NCBI GenBank assembly: GCA_035906255.1
Contig: JAMIFM010000010.1
Span: 310,001 to 374,000 of the forward strand
Source: SB11 sp035906255
Lineage (GTDB): Bacteria > Bacteroidota > Bacteroidia > UBA8524
DNA length: 64,000 bases
Reading direction: 5' to 3'
Shown in pieces: positions 8,703-16,907 of this stretch. Position 1 is the first letter of the stretch; the number at the start of each line of letters is the position of its first letter. The position numbers were made by a program, and so were the translations under genes. Below the pieces are notes generated by a model that was not told the origin of the DNA, did not search any database, and worked only from the letters and a program-made list of their open reading frames with translations.

Positions 8703-8727
8703 AAAAGCAGGCCACTGGCCTGCTTTT
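8703..8727 (-). terminator. Terminator of the aconitase gene
   Basis: A perfect 12-bp stem (AAAAGCAGGCCA / TGGCCTGCTTTT) around a single central base, 41 bp after the aconitase stop codon. It has a T-run on the minus strand and a symmetrical T-run on the plus strand. Confidence 0.8.
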
Positions 8728-8767
8728 AATATGGTTTGATACTACCGAAACAAGTTCGGTATGCGGA

Positions 8768-11035
8768 TTAACCGTTGGCTTGCTTACGGATGATGTTTAG
8801 TGCACCACCTGCTTTAAACCACTCAATTTGTTGGTCGTTGTAGGTATGGTTCACGGTAATTTCATCCACACTGCCGTCGGCGTGTTTCAATACCACAGTT
8901 AATGGCTTGCCGGGGCTAAATGTAGTAAGGCCGATAATATCAACTTTATCGTTTTCCTGAATTTTTTCGTAATCCTCTTTGTTAGCAAAAGTTAGTGCCA
9001 ACATACCTTGTTTTTTAAGGTTGGTTTCGTGGATACGGGCAAATGATTTTACCAATATTACGCGAACACCTAAGTGACGTGGCTCCATAGCAGCGTGCTC
9101 ACGTGATGAGCCTTCGCCGTAGTTTTCGTCACCTACTACTATACTGCCAATGCCTGCGGCTTTGTATGCACGCTGGGTAGTAGGCACAGGGCCGTGTTCA
9201 CCTGTTAGTTGGTTTTTCACGTTATCGGCATTATCATTAAAGTAGTTAATGGCACCAATCAACATGTTGTTTGAGATATTATCCAAGTGTCCGCGGAATT
9301 TCAACCAAGGGCCGGCCATGCTAATATGGTCAGTAGTACACTTGCCTTTTGCTTTAATCAACAAGTAAAGGTCTTTTAGGTCAGTACCTTCCCAAGCCGC
9401 AAATGGGTCAAGCAATTGCAAACGGTTACTTGCAGGGTCAACAATTACCTTCACACCGCTACCGTCAGCAGCAGGGGCTTGGTAGCCTGCGTCTTCCACG
9501 TCAAAACCTTTTGCAGGCAATTCAATACCTTTTGGTTCCTCAAGTTTCACCTGCTCACCTTTTTCGTTGGTAAGAGTATCGGTAATCGGGTTAAAAGTAA
9601 GGTCGCCGGCAATAGCAAATGCTGTTACAATTTCAGGAGAAGCAACAAATGCGTGGGTATTGGGGTTACCATCGTTACGTTTTGCAAAGTTGCGGTTAAA
9701 CGAGGTAATGATTGAGTTTCTGCGGGTAGGGTCGCTGGTATGACGTGCCCACTGGCCAATACAAGGGCCGCAAGCGTTAGCCAATACAACACCGCCCATT
9801 TGGTCGAAAGTGTTTAAATAACCGTCGCGTTCAACGGTGTAGCGCACCATTTCAGAACCGGGGGTGATAGTAAACTCAGCTTTTGTTTTAAGATTTTTAT
9901 CAATGGCTTGTTGAGCAACTGATGCAGCGCGGGTAATGTCTTCGTATGAAGAGTTGGTGCAACTTCCAATCAAACCCACTTCAAGGGTAGCAGGCCAGTT
10001 GTTTTCTTTAACGGCAGCAGCAAATTTGCTAAGCGGCCAAGCCAAGTCAGGAGTAAAGGGGCCGTTTACATAGGGCTCCAACTCGCTAAGGTTTATTTCA
10101 ATTACTTGGTCAAAGTATTTCTCTGGGTTAGCGTATGCTTCAGCATCACCGGTAAGGTGTTCTGCAATACCGTCGGCAAGTTCAGCTACTTCAGCACGTG
10201 CAGTACCGCGTAGGTAATCGCCCATTGCTTTATCGTACCCGAAAATTGAAGTAGTAGCTCCGATTTCAGCACCCATGTTACAAATAGTTCCTTTACCTGT
10301 ACAAGAGATGTTTGATGCACCTTCGCCAAAATATTCAACTATGGCACCGGTACCGCCTTTTACGGTAAGTATGCCTGCTACTTTCAAAATAACGTCTTTG
10401 GCACTTGTCCAGCCGTTCATTTTGCCTGTAAGTTTCACACCTATCAGTTTAGGGAATTTAAGTTCCCAAGGTAAACCTGCCATTACATCGCAAGCATCAG
10501 CACCACCCACACCAATGGCAACCATACCCAAACCACCTGCGTTTACAGTGTGGCTATCAGTACCAATCATCATTGCGCCGGGAAAAGCATAATTTTCAAG
10601 TACTACTTGGTGAATGATACCTGCACCGGGTTTCCAAAAACCAATGCCATACTTATTTGATACAGAAGAAAGGAAATCGTACACCTCTTTGTTAGTGTCG
10701 ATAGCGGTTTGTAAATCTTCAGTTGCACCTGTTTTCGCTTGAATCAAGTGGTCGCAATGAACCGTTGAAGGGACAGCTACCTTATCGCGGCCTGCTTGCA
10801 TAAATTGCAGCAGTGCCATTTGCGCGGTAGCATCTTGCATAGCTACACGGTCGGGTGCAAAATCAACATACGATTTTCCACGCTCGTAAGCAGTGGTAGC
10901 AGCACCGTCCCAAAGGTGCGAGTACAGTATTTTTTCTGTAAGGGTAAGTGGCCTTCCCAAAGCACTGCGCGCAGCACTAATCTTTTCAGGCATTTGGGCA
11001 TAGGTTTTCTTTATCAGGTCGAGGTCGAATACCAT
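8768..11035 (-). CDS. acn: Aconitate hydratase
   Basis: TCA-cycle enzyme that converts citrate to isocitrate through a [4Fe-4S] cluster in the cytoplasm. At 755 residues it has the length of the mitochondrial-type bacterial aconitases. The three cluster cysteines are in GSCTNSSYED and ACGPCIGQW. Substrate-binding signatures include DSHTVNAGGLG and the swivel-domain motif GSSREHAA. Start ATG 11035 (MVFDLDLIKKTYAQM). A TAnnTTTG-like -7 element on the minus strand (TATTTTTG, 11066 to 11059) lies just upstream. It is followed by a strong terminator, so it is probably monocistronic. No unusual residues. Confidence 0.95.
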   Translation of the reverse strand: MVFDLDLIKKTYAQMPEKISAARSALGRPLTLTEKILYSHLWDGAATTAYERGKSYVDFAPDRVAMQDATAQMALLQFMQAGRDKVAVPSTVHCDHLIQAKTGATEDLQTAIDTNKEVYDFLSSVSNKYGIGFWKPGAGIIHQVVLENYAFPGAMMIGTDSHTVNAGGLGMVAIGVGGADACDVMAGLPWELKFPKLIGVKLTGKMNGWTSAKDVILKVAGILTVKGGTGAIVEYFGEGASNISCTGKGTICNMGAEIGATTSIFGYDKAMGDYLRGTARAEVAELADGIAEHLTGDAEAYANPEKYFDQVIEINLSELEPYVNGPFTPDLAWPLSKFAAAVKENNWPATLEVGLIGSCTNSSYEDITRAASVAQQAIDKNLKTKAEFTITPGSEMVRYTVERDGYLNTFDQMGGVVLANACGPCIGQWARHTSDPTRRNSIITSFNRNFAKRNDGNPNTHAFVASPEIVTAFAIAGDLTFNPITDTLTNEKGEQVKLEEPKGIELPAKGFDVEDAGYQAPAADGSGVKVIVDPASNRLQLLDPFAAWEGTDLKDLYLLIKAKGKCTTDHISMAGPWLKFRGHLDNISNNMLIGAINYFNDNADNVKNQLTGEHGPVPTTQRAYKAAGIGSIVVGDENYGEGSSREHAAMEPRHLGVRVILVKSFARIHETNLKKQGMLALTFANKEDYEKIQENDKVDIIGLTTFSPGKPLTVVLKHADGSVDEITVNHTYNDQQIEWFKAGGALNIIRKQANG

Positions 11036-11107
11036 AATTATAAGGTTTTTAGAAGCCGCAAAAATAAACTAAAGTAAGGATAAATGCTTTTTGCACGTTA
11101 CTTTATA

Positions 11108-11166
11108 CTGATTCTAAACAACTAACGCATGAAAATGGTTTTGAGTTATATATGAGTTAGAATCAG
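11108..11166. repeat. Imperfect inverted repeat in the acn upstream gap
   Basis: CTGATTCTAA at 11108-11117 is matched by TTAGAATCAG at 11157-11166. Weaker pairing lies inside (AACTAAC with GAGTTAG). It sits between the acn start and the end of the arginase-fold gene. It could be a 3' structure of the latter transcript, which ends at 11240. No U-run is evident. Confidence 0.4.
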
Positions 11167-11239
11167 TTGCTTTGTTTATGCCCGTATAAATACTAATCGC
11201 GCATATAAAAGCTGAGTGTAAACAAGAAACAGTTTTTTG

Positions 11240-12361
11240 TCAGGTGTATTTTTGGAACACACGCCACCAACGGTCGGGCATCTCATTATTGCAGGCCACT
11301 TGGTAATCGGCATAACTGCAAGGTACCACAATGGGAAATGTGTTTTCGGTATGGTTTCTTGGATGGGGTATTTCCATCCACCAGCGGGCAGTGGTTTTGC
11401 TTTTATAAAACACAATTTCGTGCTGGCCTTCGTTAAGGGCGGTACGGTACTGCAAAAACTTCTCCTGTTCTTTCACAGGGTCTTCTTCTTTGCGTAATGA
11501 TACTCCTTCGGCAAAGTACCAAATCATTTGTGCTACCAGTTGTGCTGTGCTTGTTTGAGCAGTTGGCAGGCTGTAAAACCCGATGCTTTGCAAACGGGGA
11601 CTGATACCTGCATAACGGGCTATCTGGCAGGCTTCTTCGGCACTGATGCCGTTTGGGGTTGAGCCGGGGCTGCCTAACACGTCGGCATATTTAATACAAG
11701 CCAAATCAAACACACATACTTTTGAGTTGCGCAAGCTTGGCTCTGTAATATCAGGATTTCCGCGCAGCACGCCTAAACGTACGGTGTCAAAGTACATTTT
11801 TTCAAATGCCATCAGGGCTTCTTCATCGCACAAATAGGTTTGGTAACCCATGTGGTTTAGATTGAAAAGGTGATTAGGCTCGTGTGATACGATACGATAT
11901 ACCAAATCCTCTTCATTTATAGAAACCTTATTGTCGAAAACGGTTACTTCTGTAAACTTGGTTAAGTCGTCAAAAGCTGCGTATTGACCTACGCCCGCTA
12001 ATTGGTGGTTGCCCAATATTACCGATACTACGTTTTGCATAGCCAGTTCGTTCACCACTGTTCTAACTGCATACAAGGTGTCATCGGCCGTTTCTCCGGG
12101 AATAATATTTCCCAAATCAACAATACTAAGTCCCGGAAATTTGAAGTATAGATTATATAGTTCGTTTCGCTGTTCGGTAAATGCCGTTTCGGCATCTTGT
12201 TGCAATGGCCCGCCCAAACGGGCATCATACACACCAAAGAGTGCTATTTTAAAACTTTCAGTGTCGGGAAATTTGCTTTTGTGTTGCACTATATTCCCTG
12301 AAAACCGACGACGGTCGTCGGTCACATCTACCTTTACCGGATAAAAAAACTTTTCAATCAT
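11240..12361 (-). CDS. Arginase/formimidoylglutamase-fold protein, metal ligands degenerate
   Basis: 373 residues that align along their length with the ureohydrolase (arginase) fold as found in the Bacteroidota group often named formimidoylglutamase: IALFGVYDARLGG, VDLGNIIPGETADDTLYAVRTVV, then helices and a long C-terminal half with GISAEEACQIARYAGISPRLQSIGFY and QMIWYFAEGV. The residues that bind the two Mn ions in true enzymes are missing: the GGGH[ED] site reads LGNHQL, and the SxDxDxxDP site reads VFDLACIKYAD. I therefore expect no hydrolase activity of the classical type. The role may be structural or regulatory. No signal peptide. Expressed leftward, upstream of acn and 150 bp after the methyltransferase gene. 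Confidence 0.82.
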   Translation of the reverse strand: MIEKFFYPVKVDVTDDRRRFSGNIVQHKSKFPDTESFKIALFGVYDARLGGPLQQDAETAFTEQRNELYNLYFKFPGLSIVDLGNIIPGETADDTLYAVRTVVNELAMQNVVSVILGNHQLAGVGQYAAFDDLTKFTEVTVFDNKVSINEEDLVYRIVSHEPNHLFNLNHMGYQTYLCDEEALMAFEKMYFDTVRLGVLRGNPDITEPSLRNSKVCVFDLACIKYADVLGSPGSTPNGISAEEACQIARYAGISPRLQSIGFYSLPTAQTSTAQLVAQMIWYFAEGVSLRKEEDPVKEQEKFLQYRTALNEGQHEIVFYKSKTTARWWMEIPHPRNHTENTFPIVVPCSYADYQVACNNEMPDRWWRVFQKYT

Positions 12362-12511
12362 AAAACTACCCCGACAAATAAACTTATTTATCGTTGAAAG
12401 TTACTTCACAGGTTATCAACTATTATGTGGGTGGAGCAATCGGTGTTTTGTTAAAATAAAATGTGCTGTGCTGCAAACACATCAGAAGCAAAAATATGTT
12501 ACAATACTGTT

Positions 12512-13714
12512 TTATTGGGGTCTGCAATGATACATTATTCCTTTGCTGCCTTGTTGGGTAAAAAATAAGTACTCGTTGCCGCCGTCCTTAATTTTGAACA
12601 ATTTTTTTATCTCGTCTACCGATAACCTAAAGTTACGTTTAGCAACATTGGCTTTTTGCAGCCCGTGCTGTTTTATATAGGCAGCAACACCTGCTTTGGC
12701 AAATGGCAGGGAGTTTACAATAATGAATTGGCGGCCCATAAAATCTTCAACAGGGTAGGGGGCGGTATAATAAGCTGTTTTCGGGTCGATAGTTTCAAAA
12801 GCAAGCTGTGCGGCATACGCTTGATGCAGGCCGGCTTTAATAATAGCTGTATTAGGTTCAAAAAAATAAGCCTGAGTACCCTTGTTATCTTTTTCAGGTA
12901 ATGACGTGTGAGTTAGGGTTGCACTATATTCCTGCCACTCAGTTCCGTTATGGTTCACTGCAATGGTTTGTGTTTCTCCCGTAAATCCCCTTCGGGCAGT
13001 AATCAATATTTCCTTCACTTCATTTTTCACGGCAATCACCCTCACTTCGCTCACATTGCCCAATTGTTTTACGGCAGTAGTTATATCCAATAACGGTGAT
13101 GTTTTTACAATGAGTGTTTGGGTGCGCTCCCATAATTGCGGCAATAAGGCAATAATATCAGGGGTTGATTGTTGCAGGGTTATTTTTCGTTCCCCTTTTT
13201 CGTCCCGTCGGTCAGGGTCGGTATAAATACAGTCAAAGGTTTCGGTGCTTTCTAATAAATAGTCCTCGGCCGTTTGTGAAATGCGACCGGCGTTTTTTAT
13301 ACCAAGTTTCGGATAATTAAAAGCAACAATTTCATTTAATGCCTCGTCATTATCAATAGTAGCTATTTGGTCAAAAGTTTGGGAGAAGGCCCACTCGTCA
13401 ACACCCAAACCACCGCCAAGAATGAGCAATTTTTTGCCTTTAATAAGCGTTGATTTATAAAGAGCCACTAATTGCGAAGTTGATTGTTCATAGCTGCGCT
13501 GCGAAAGAGCACACTGATTAGCTACCCACAATGGCAGCTTGTCGGCAGCTTTTTGGTATAGCTTAATCAGTTCTGCCAATGCGGCAACATCGCAAGGTAT
13601 TTTGCCGCTGTATTGGAGAACAATTTGAGCAGGGTTTTGGGTAATCAGTTTATTTACATAAGGTTTACAATCCTCACTGCTTAAAAGTTCACATATTTTG
13701 TTGTAATTTTGCAT
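12512..13714 (-). CDS. Class I SAM-dependent methyltransferase with THUMP-like C-terminal domain
   Basis: 400 residues. The Rossmann core starts with KKLLILGGGLGVDEWAFSQ (motif I, about residues 93-110). IATIDNDEAL supplies the acidic residue for SAM ribose, and FDCIYTDPDRRDEKGER contains the DPDRR motif typical of this Bacteroidota family. The C-terminal part (about 320-400, AGVAAYIKQHGLQKANVAKRNFRLSVDEIKKLFKIKDGG) matches the THUMP-like domain seen in such methyltransferases. An RNA substrate is likely, but the target is unknown. Start ATG 13714. It is divergent from the small lipoprotein gene at 13762, with only 47 bp between them. Confidence 0.83.
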   Translation of the reverse strand: MQNYNKICELLSSEDCKPYVNKLITQNPAQIVLQYSGKIPCDVAALAELIKLYQKAADKLPLWVANQCALSQRSYEQSTSQLVALYKSTLIKGKKLLILGGGLGVDEWAFSQTFDQIATIDNDEALNEIVAFNYPKLGIKNAGRISQTAEDYLLESTETFDCIYTDPDRRDEKGERKITLQQSTPDIIALLPQLWERTQTLIVKTSPLLDITTAVKQLGNVSEVRVIAVKNEVKEILITARRGFTGETQTIAVNHNGTEWQEYSATLTHTSLPEKDNKGTQAYFFEPNTAIIKAGLHQAYAAQLAFETIDPKTAYYTAPYPVEDFMGRQFIIVNSLPFAKAGVAAYIKQHGLQKANVAKRNFRLSVDEIKKLFKIKDGGNEYLFFTQQGSKGIMYHCRPQ

Positions 13715-13761
13715 AGAATTTGAGGATGCTAACGATATACTGGAGTTTAAACATTAAATAT

Positions 13762-13872
13762 ATGAAGAAGGTACTTGTTATTTTGCTGGTAATTGCGGGT
13801 TTGGGTGTATTTAGTTCTTGCCATAAAGACCAATGCCCATCGTACAAAATTAGCACTGTAGTAGGAAAATAA
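13762..13872 (+). CDS. Small lipoprotein, 36 residues
   Basis: A short gene (ATG 13762) that encodes MKKVLVILLVIAGLGVFSSC followed by HKDQCPSYKISTVVGK. The signal peptide with lipobox FSSC is unmistakable, and the mature peptide is only 17 residues including the lipidated Cys. Small lipoproteins with a C-P-[AS]-Y motif are known to me from Bacteroidota, but their role is not established. Its stop codon overlaps the next start (TAATG, 13870-13874), so it is translationally coupled to the bacilliredoxin gene, which argues that it is real. Likely membrane-anchored and periplasmic. Confidence 0.75.
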   Translation: MKKVLVILLVIAGLGVFSSCHKDQCPSYKISTVVGK

Positions 13873-14219
13873 TGCCCCTTAGCTGGAAAAACATTACCCA
13901 ACCCGATGAGTTGGAGTTAATAAGTGTCCAAAGTCACAAAAATCCTGTTGTTATTTTTAAGCACAGTACACGCTGTAATATCAGTGCTTTGGCTAAAAAC
14001 AGGATGGATAATAATGAGGCGGCAGAAACTGAAGAATATTACTATTTGGATTTATTGAGCTACAGGGATATTTCAGCCGCGATAGCCGAGAGGTTTAAGG
14101 TGAATCATGAATCTCCCCAATTGTTATTGATTGTTGATGGCGAATGTGTGTATGATGAATCTCACATGGGTATCAGCTTTCCTGAGTTGCAGGAGCAAAT
14201 CTCCCTGCACAAAAAATAA
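13872..14219 (+). CDS. ytxJ: YtxJ/BrxC-type bacilliredoxin-like protein
   Basis: 115 residues with a thioredoxin-like fold and a single redox Cys35 in FKHSTRCNISALAK. This is the hallmark of the YtxJ (DUF2847) family, linked by established work in Firmicutes to bacillithiol-dependent reduction of mixed disulfides. The rest fits a small thioredoxin: strand VVIFKH, helix after the Cys, strand SPQLLLIVDGECVYDESHMGIS, helix at the end. No signal peptide, so cytoplasmic. ATG overlaps the stop of the 36-residue lipoprotein gene. Whether this organism makes bacillithiol cannot be told from the window. Confidence 0.87.
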   Translation: MPLSWKNITQPDELELISVQSHKNPVVIFKHSTRCNISALAKNRMDNNEAAETEEYYYLDLLSYRDISAAIAERFKVNHESPQLLLIVDGECVYDESHMGISFPELQEQISLHKK

Positions 14220-14270
14220 ACTCTTTTTAAAGGCAACTTTACCGTTTTTTGCGGTATCTATTTCAATAGA

Positions 14271-14654
14271 TTGAGACGGATTACCGCCATATTATTGGTT
14301 TTTACCCTTGCGTTTCCGTTTGCCATGCGTTTGGGTTTAGTGGGTCATTATTTAATAAATAAAGCCTACTATGCTACTGTATTGTGCGAGAATAAAGAAA
14401 ATGTTGAAATGGATTGTGAGGGAAGTTGCAGGCTGAAAAGGGAATTAAAAGAAGTTAACGAACCCATTACAGGGAACAAAAAAATGCCTTTGAGAGATAG
14501 GTTTGAAATTTCGGCATTCACCATGCAAAGCTGTTTCAATGTTCTTATACCCCCATCAAATTGTACGCTGTTATATAATCGGGAAAGTAATCAGGCTGCA
14601 CAAAAAAGCATTTCTGATATTTTTCAACCACCGGAACGGATAGTTTTTTCATAA
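14271..14654 (+). CDS. Small membrane-anchored protein with Cys motif, upstream of MbnP
   Basis: 127 residues, with TTG 14271 as the only plausible start before the hydrophobic N-terminus RRITAILLVFTLAFPFAMRLGLVGHYLINKAYY. The following segment VLCENKENVEMDCEGSCRLKRELKE resembles the LCENK-(x)-C-x-GxC-LKK motif of a small Bacteroidota family often found before copper-linked or TonB genes. Topology suggests one membrane segment with a periplasmic Cys-containing domain. Four Cys (two in the motif CEGSC plus C39 and one later) could bind metal, which is inference. It lies 51 bp after ytxJ and 111 bp before the MbnP gene, all in the same direction. Start is uncertain. Confidence 0.6.
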   Translation: MRRITAILLVFTLAFPFAMRLGLVGHYLINKAYYATVLCENKENVEMDCEGSCRLKRELKEVNEPITGNKKMPLRDRFEISAFTMQSCFNVLIPPSNCTLLYNRESNQAAQKSISDIFQPPERIVFS

Positions 14655-14765
14655 AAAGATTTGAGTATATACTGCCTTTTGGGCTAATGCTTTGCCGATA
14701 TGGCATTGGCTTTTCTGTTTTTAACTAAACGGCACATAGTTAACCTTTATACCACTTTTATTGAT

Positions 14766-15539
14766 ATGAAAAAATTAATAGTTTTTGCAACGGCACTTAT
14801 CGTGCTAACATTTATAAGCTCTTGTAAAAAAGAAGACAATAAAAACAATAATCCCGCCCCAACTGAGCAAAAGGGGACGGTAACAGTTGAGTTTGACCAT
14901 AAATTCGGTACGGCTGATTTTGCTTTAAATTCAGCGTTTACCACAAAAGAATCAGAGCAGCTTACATTTACTAACGTAAGGTATTACGTTAGTAATTTCA
15001 AACTTCAAAAAACCGATGGAACATATTGGGTAGCCCCCGAAAGTTATTACTTGGTAGATGTGGCGAAAGCCAACGGAACGTTGCTAACTATTGCCGATGT
15101 ACCCGCTGCTGAATACAAAGGAGTAAGCTACATGATTGGAGTGGATAGCACCCGTAATGTATCGGGTGCGCAAACAGGGGCTTTAGACCCGGCAAACGGT
15201 ATGTTTTGGAGCTGGAACTCAGGCTATATTTTTATGAAATTTGAGGGTACATCTCCACAAGCGTCAAATGGTAATTTTTCATACCACGTGGGTGGTTTTT
15301 CAGGAGCGAATAATGCTTTGCAGGAAAACAGCCACACCTTTGGAGCCACCAATTTGCAGGTAAAGGGCAGTGCAACTTCAAAAATCCACATGATGGTTGA
15401 TATGCAAAAACTGTTTGACGGTGAGCACGAAACCATTAAAGTGGCCACATTTAATATGATTCATATGCCCGGCGCAAATGCAGTGAAAGTTGCAGAAAAT
15501 TTCCATCACGCCATTGAGTTTGGTCACGTACACAACTAA
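14766..15539 (+). CDS. MbnP-family copper-associated lipoprotein
   Basis: 257 residues from ATG 14766, with signal peptide MKKLIVFATALIVLTFISSC (lipobox ISSC, then KKEDNKNN). The mature sequence has the MbnP family pattern: VEFDHKFGTADFALNSAF, then FTNVRYYVSNFKLQKTDGTYW, then NGMFWSWNSGYIFMKFEG, and a His-rich C-terminus (FHHAIEFGHVHN). MbnP proteins are periplasmic partners of MbnH diheme proteins, and the family is implicated in copper binding. The usual MbnH/cytochrome c peroxidase partner gene is absent here. A longer in-frame start at 14700 would place residues before the signal peptide and is rejected. The gene ends before a shared terminator. Confidence 0.85.
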   Translation: MKKLIVFATALIVLTFISSCKKEDNKNNNPAPTEQKGTVTVEFDHKFGTADFALNSAFTTKESEQLTFTNVRYYVSNFKLQKTDGTYWVAPESYYLVDVAKANGTLLTIADVPAAEYKGVSYMIGVDSTRNVSGAQTGALDPANGMFWSWNSGYIFMKFEGTSPQASNGNFSYHVGGFSGANNALQENSHTFGATNLQVKGSATSKIHMMVDMQKLFDGEHETIKVATFNMIHMPGANAVKVAENFHHAIEFGHVHN

Positions 15540-15576
15540 TCACCTGTGCTGCTTGTGCTAATGGCACAGCTATTAT

Positions 15577-15615
15577 AAACGCACCTTGTTTTTTGAAACA
15601 GAAACGGGTGCGTTT
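15577..15615. terminator. Terminator between convergent MbnP and OsmC genes
   Basis: AAACGCACC / GGTGCGTTT arms with additional inner GTTT/AAAC pairing and a T-run after each side. It lies in the 95-bp gap between a plus-strand and a minus-strand stop codon, so it may serve both. Confidence 0.6.
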
Positions 15616-15634
15616 TTGTTTATTGCATTCTTGC

Positions 15635-16042
15635 TTATTGGTAAACAAACTCAACAGCTTGTTCAATCTCAGGGTTAAGGCTTTTGGCAACAGGGCAGGT
15701 AATAGCCGTGTGTTCTAAAATTGCCTTCTCCTTATCAGAATAGTTTTTGCCTGAAAAAGTAATCACCACGTCAATTTTTATAATACGGCGGGGGTCGGCG
15801 GCCATGTGTTTTTTTACCTCAATTTTTGTCCCGCTCATGTCAATAGAGTGGGTGTTGGCGGCAATGCCCATCAGCGTTAGCATGCAACTGCCAAGCGCAG
15901 CCGTAACGGTATCTGTGGGAGAAAAAGCCTCACCTCTTCCGTGATTATCTACGGGCGCATCGGTAATAAAAGATTTACCCGAGGCAAGGTGGGTGGCCTC
16001 AGTTCTTAAATCGCCCAAGTATTTTATTTCAGCAGTAAACAT
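15635..16042 (-). CDS. OsmC family protein
   Basis: 135 residues from ATG 16042 (MFTAEIKYLGDLRTEATHLASGKSFI). Matches the OsmC/Ohr fold: DAPVDNHGRGEAFSPTDTVTAALGSCMLTLMGIAA carries the first conserved Cys, and AITCPVAKSLNPEIEQAVEFVY carries the second. Such proteins reduce organic or inorganic peroxides with a Cys pair; which peroxide is unknown here. Cytoplasmic. The longer frame to 16108 adds residues that overlap the divergent gene's leader and is not favoured. It is divergent from the barrel gene at 16119 by 76 bp. Confidence 0.85.
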   Translation of the reverse strand: MFTAEIKYLGDLRTEATHLASGKSFITDAPVDNHGRGEAFSPTDTVTAALGSCMLTLMGIAANTHSIDMSGTKIEVKKHMAADPRRIIKIDVVITFSGKNYSDKEKAILEHTAITCPVAKSLNPEIEQAVEFVYQ

Positions 16043-16118
16043 TTTTGGCACTTTTTTCGTTATTTTTGAATGAAGAGTGGCCGTTCGGCACCCGTCAATT
16101 TTTAACAAAGATAAATCA

Positions 16119-16868
16119 ATGTGGTGGTATAGAGTTATAATCCGTGTCGTACTTTTTGGCGTGGCTGCTGCATACCTCCCACAACAAGTATCGGCTCAGT
16201 TGATTACTGACAACGAGTATAACCGTGAGTTTTCTTTCGGGCTGATGGCACACCCCAGAGGGGTAGGGCTTGATTTGCGTTTTGGTCGCTACGTTACTGA
16301 AGGTAGGGTTGAGTATATCGAAGCCGAATTTCTTTCGATAAGGCACCCGAAAGAGATCCGTATTTTTAATACCGGTATTACCAACACCAGCCCATATACA
16401 TACGGCAAAGCAAATTCTGCTTATATAGGCAGGCTTGGATACGGCAACAAGTTTATGTTGTCAGAAAAAAAACTTAAAAACACGGCTTCAATAAGCTTTA
16501 ATGTAGCGGTTGGGCCTGTGTTTTCAGTGTTAAAACCTGTTTACCTTGATTTGCTGGTGACGGATGTGAACAACAATAATTTTGTGGTTACCAAAAAAGT
16601 GACTGCTGATGCTGAAATAAACCAAAACGATGTAATAGGAAATTCTCCTTTTTCAAAAGGATTTAATGAGCTTACGTTTAGGGTGGGTGGCTTTGCAAAG
16701 GCAGGATTTAACTTTGATTGGGGCGACTTTACCGATGAAATAAAGGCAATTGAAGTAGGGGTTTACGTGGATGCGTTCCCTAAACGTTTGCCGTTGATGC
16801 TTTACACCGAAAACAAATATTTCTTCCCTTCGTTTTATATTTGCGCAGTTTTTGGCAGCAAGTGGTAA
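16119..16868 (+). CDS. Outer-membrane beta-barrel protein, unknown ligand
   Basis: 249 residues with a signal peptide (MWWYRVIIRVVLFGVAAAYLPQQVSAQ) and then alternating strands: REFSFGLMAHPRGVGLDLRFGRYV, VEYIEAEFLSI, ASISFNVAVGPVFSVLKPVYLDLLV and a final aromatic strand KYFFPSFYICAVFGSKW, as expected for a barrel C-terminus. The start ATG 16119 is chosen over an in-frame upstream codon because it begins the signal peptide. A TATTTTTG (TAnnTTTG) element at 16061-16068 fits as its -7 box. The gene ends 39 bp before lipA. Confidence 0.75.
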   Translation: MWWYRVIIRVVLFGVAAAYLPQQVSAQLITDNEYNREFSFGLMAHPRGVGLDLRFGRYVTEGRVEYIEAEFLSIRHPKEIRIFNTGITNTSPYTYGKANSAYIGRLGYGNKFMLSEKKLKNTASISFNVAVGPVFSVLKPVYLDLLVTDVNNNNFVVTKKVTADAEINQNDVIGNSPFSKGFNELTFRVGGFAKAGFNFDWGDFTDEIKAIEVGVYVDAFPKRLPLMLYTENKYFFPSFYICAVFGSKW

Positions 16869-16907
16869 TAGCTTGCTTTTCATAAACCCAATCAAAAGGA
16901 CTTTATT

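Noticed and set aside
6205..8715. Longer GH31 start at 8715
   Set aside because: The added 29 codons run through the perfect aconitase terminator and contain no GH31 sequence; ATG 8628 is preferred.
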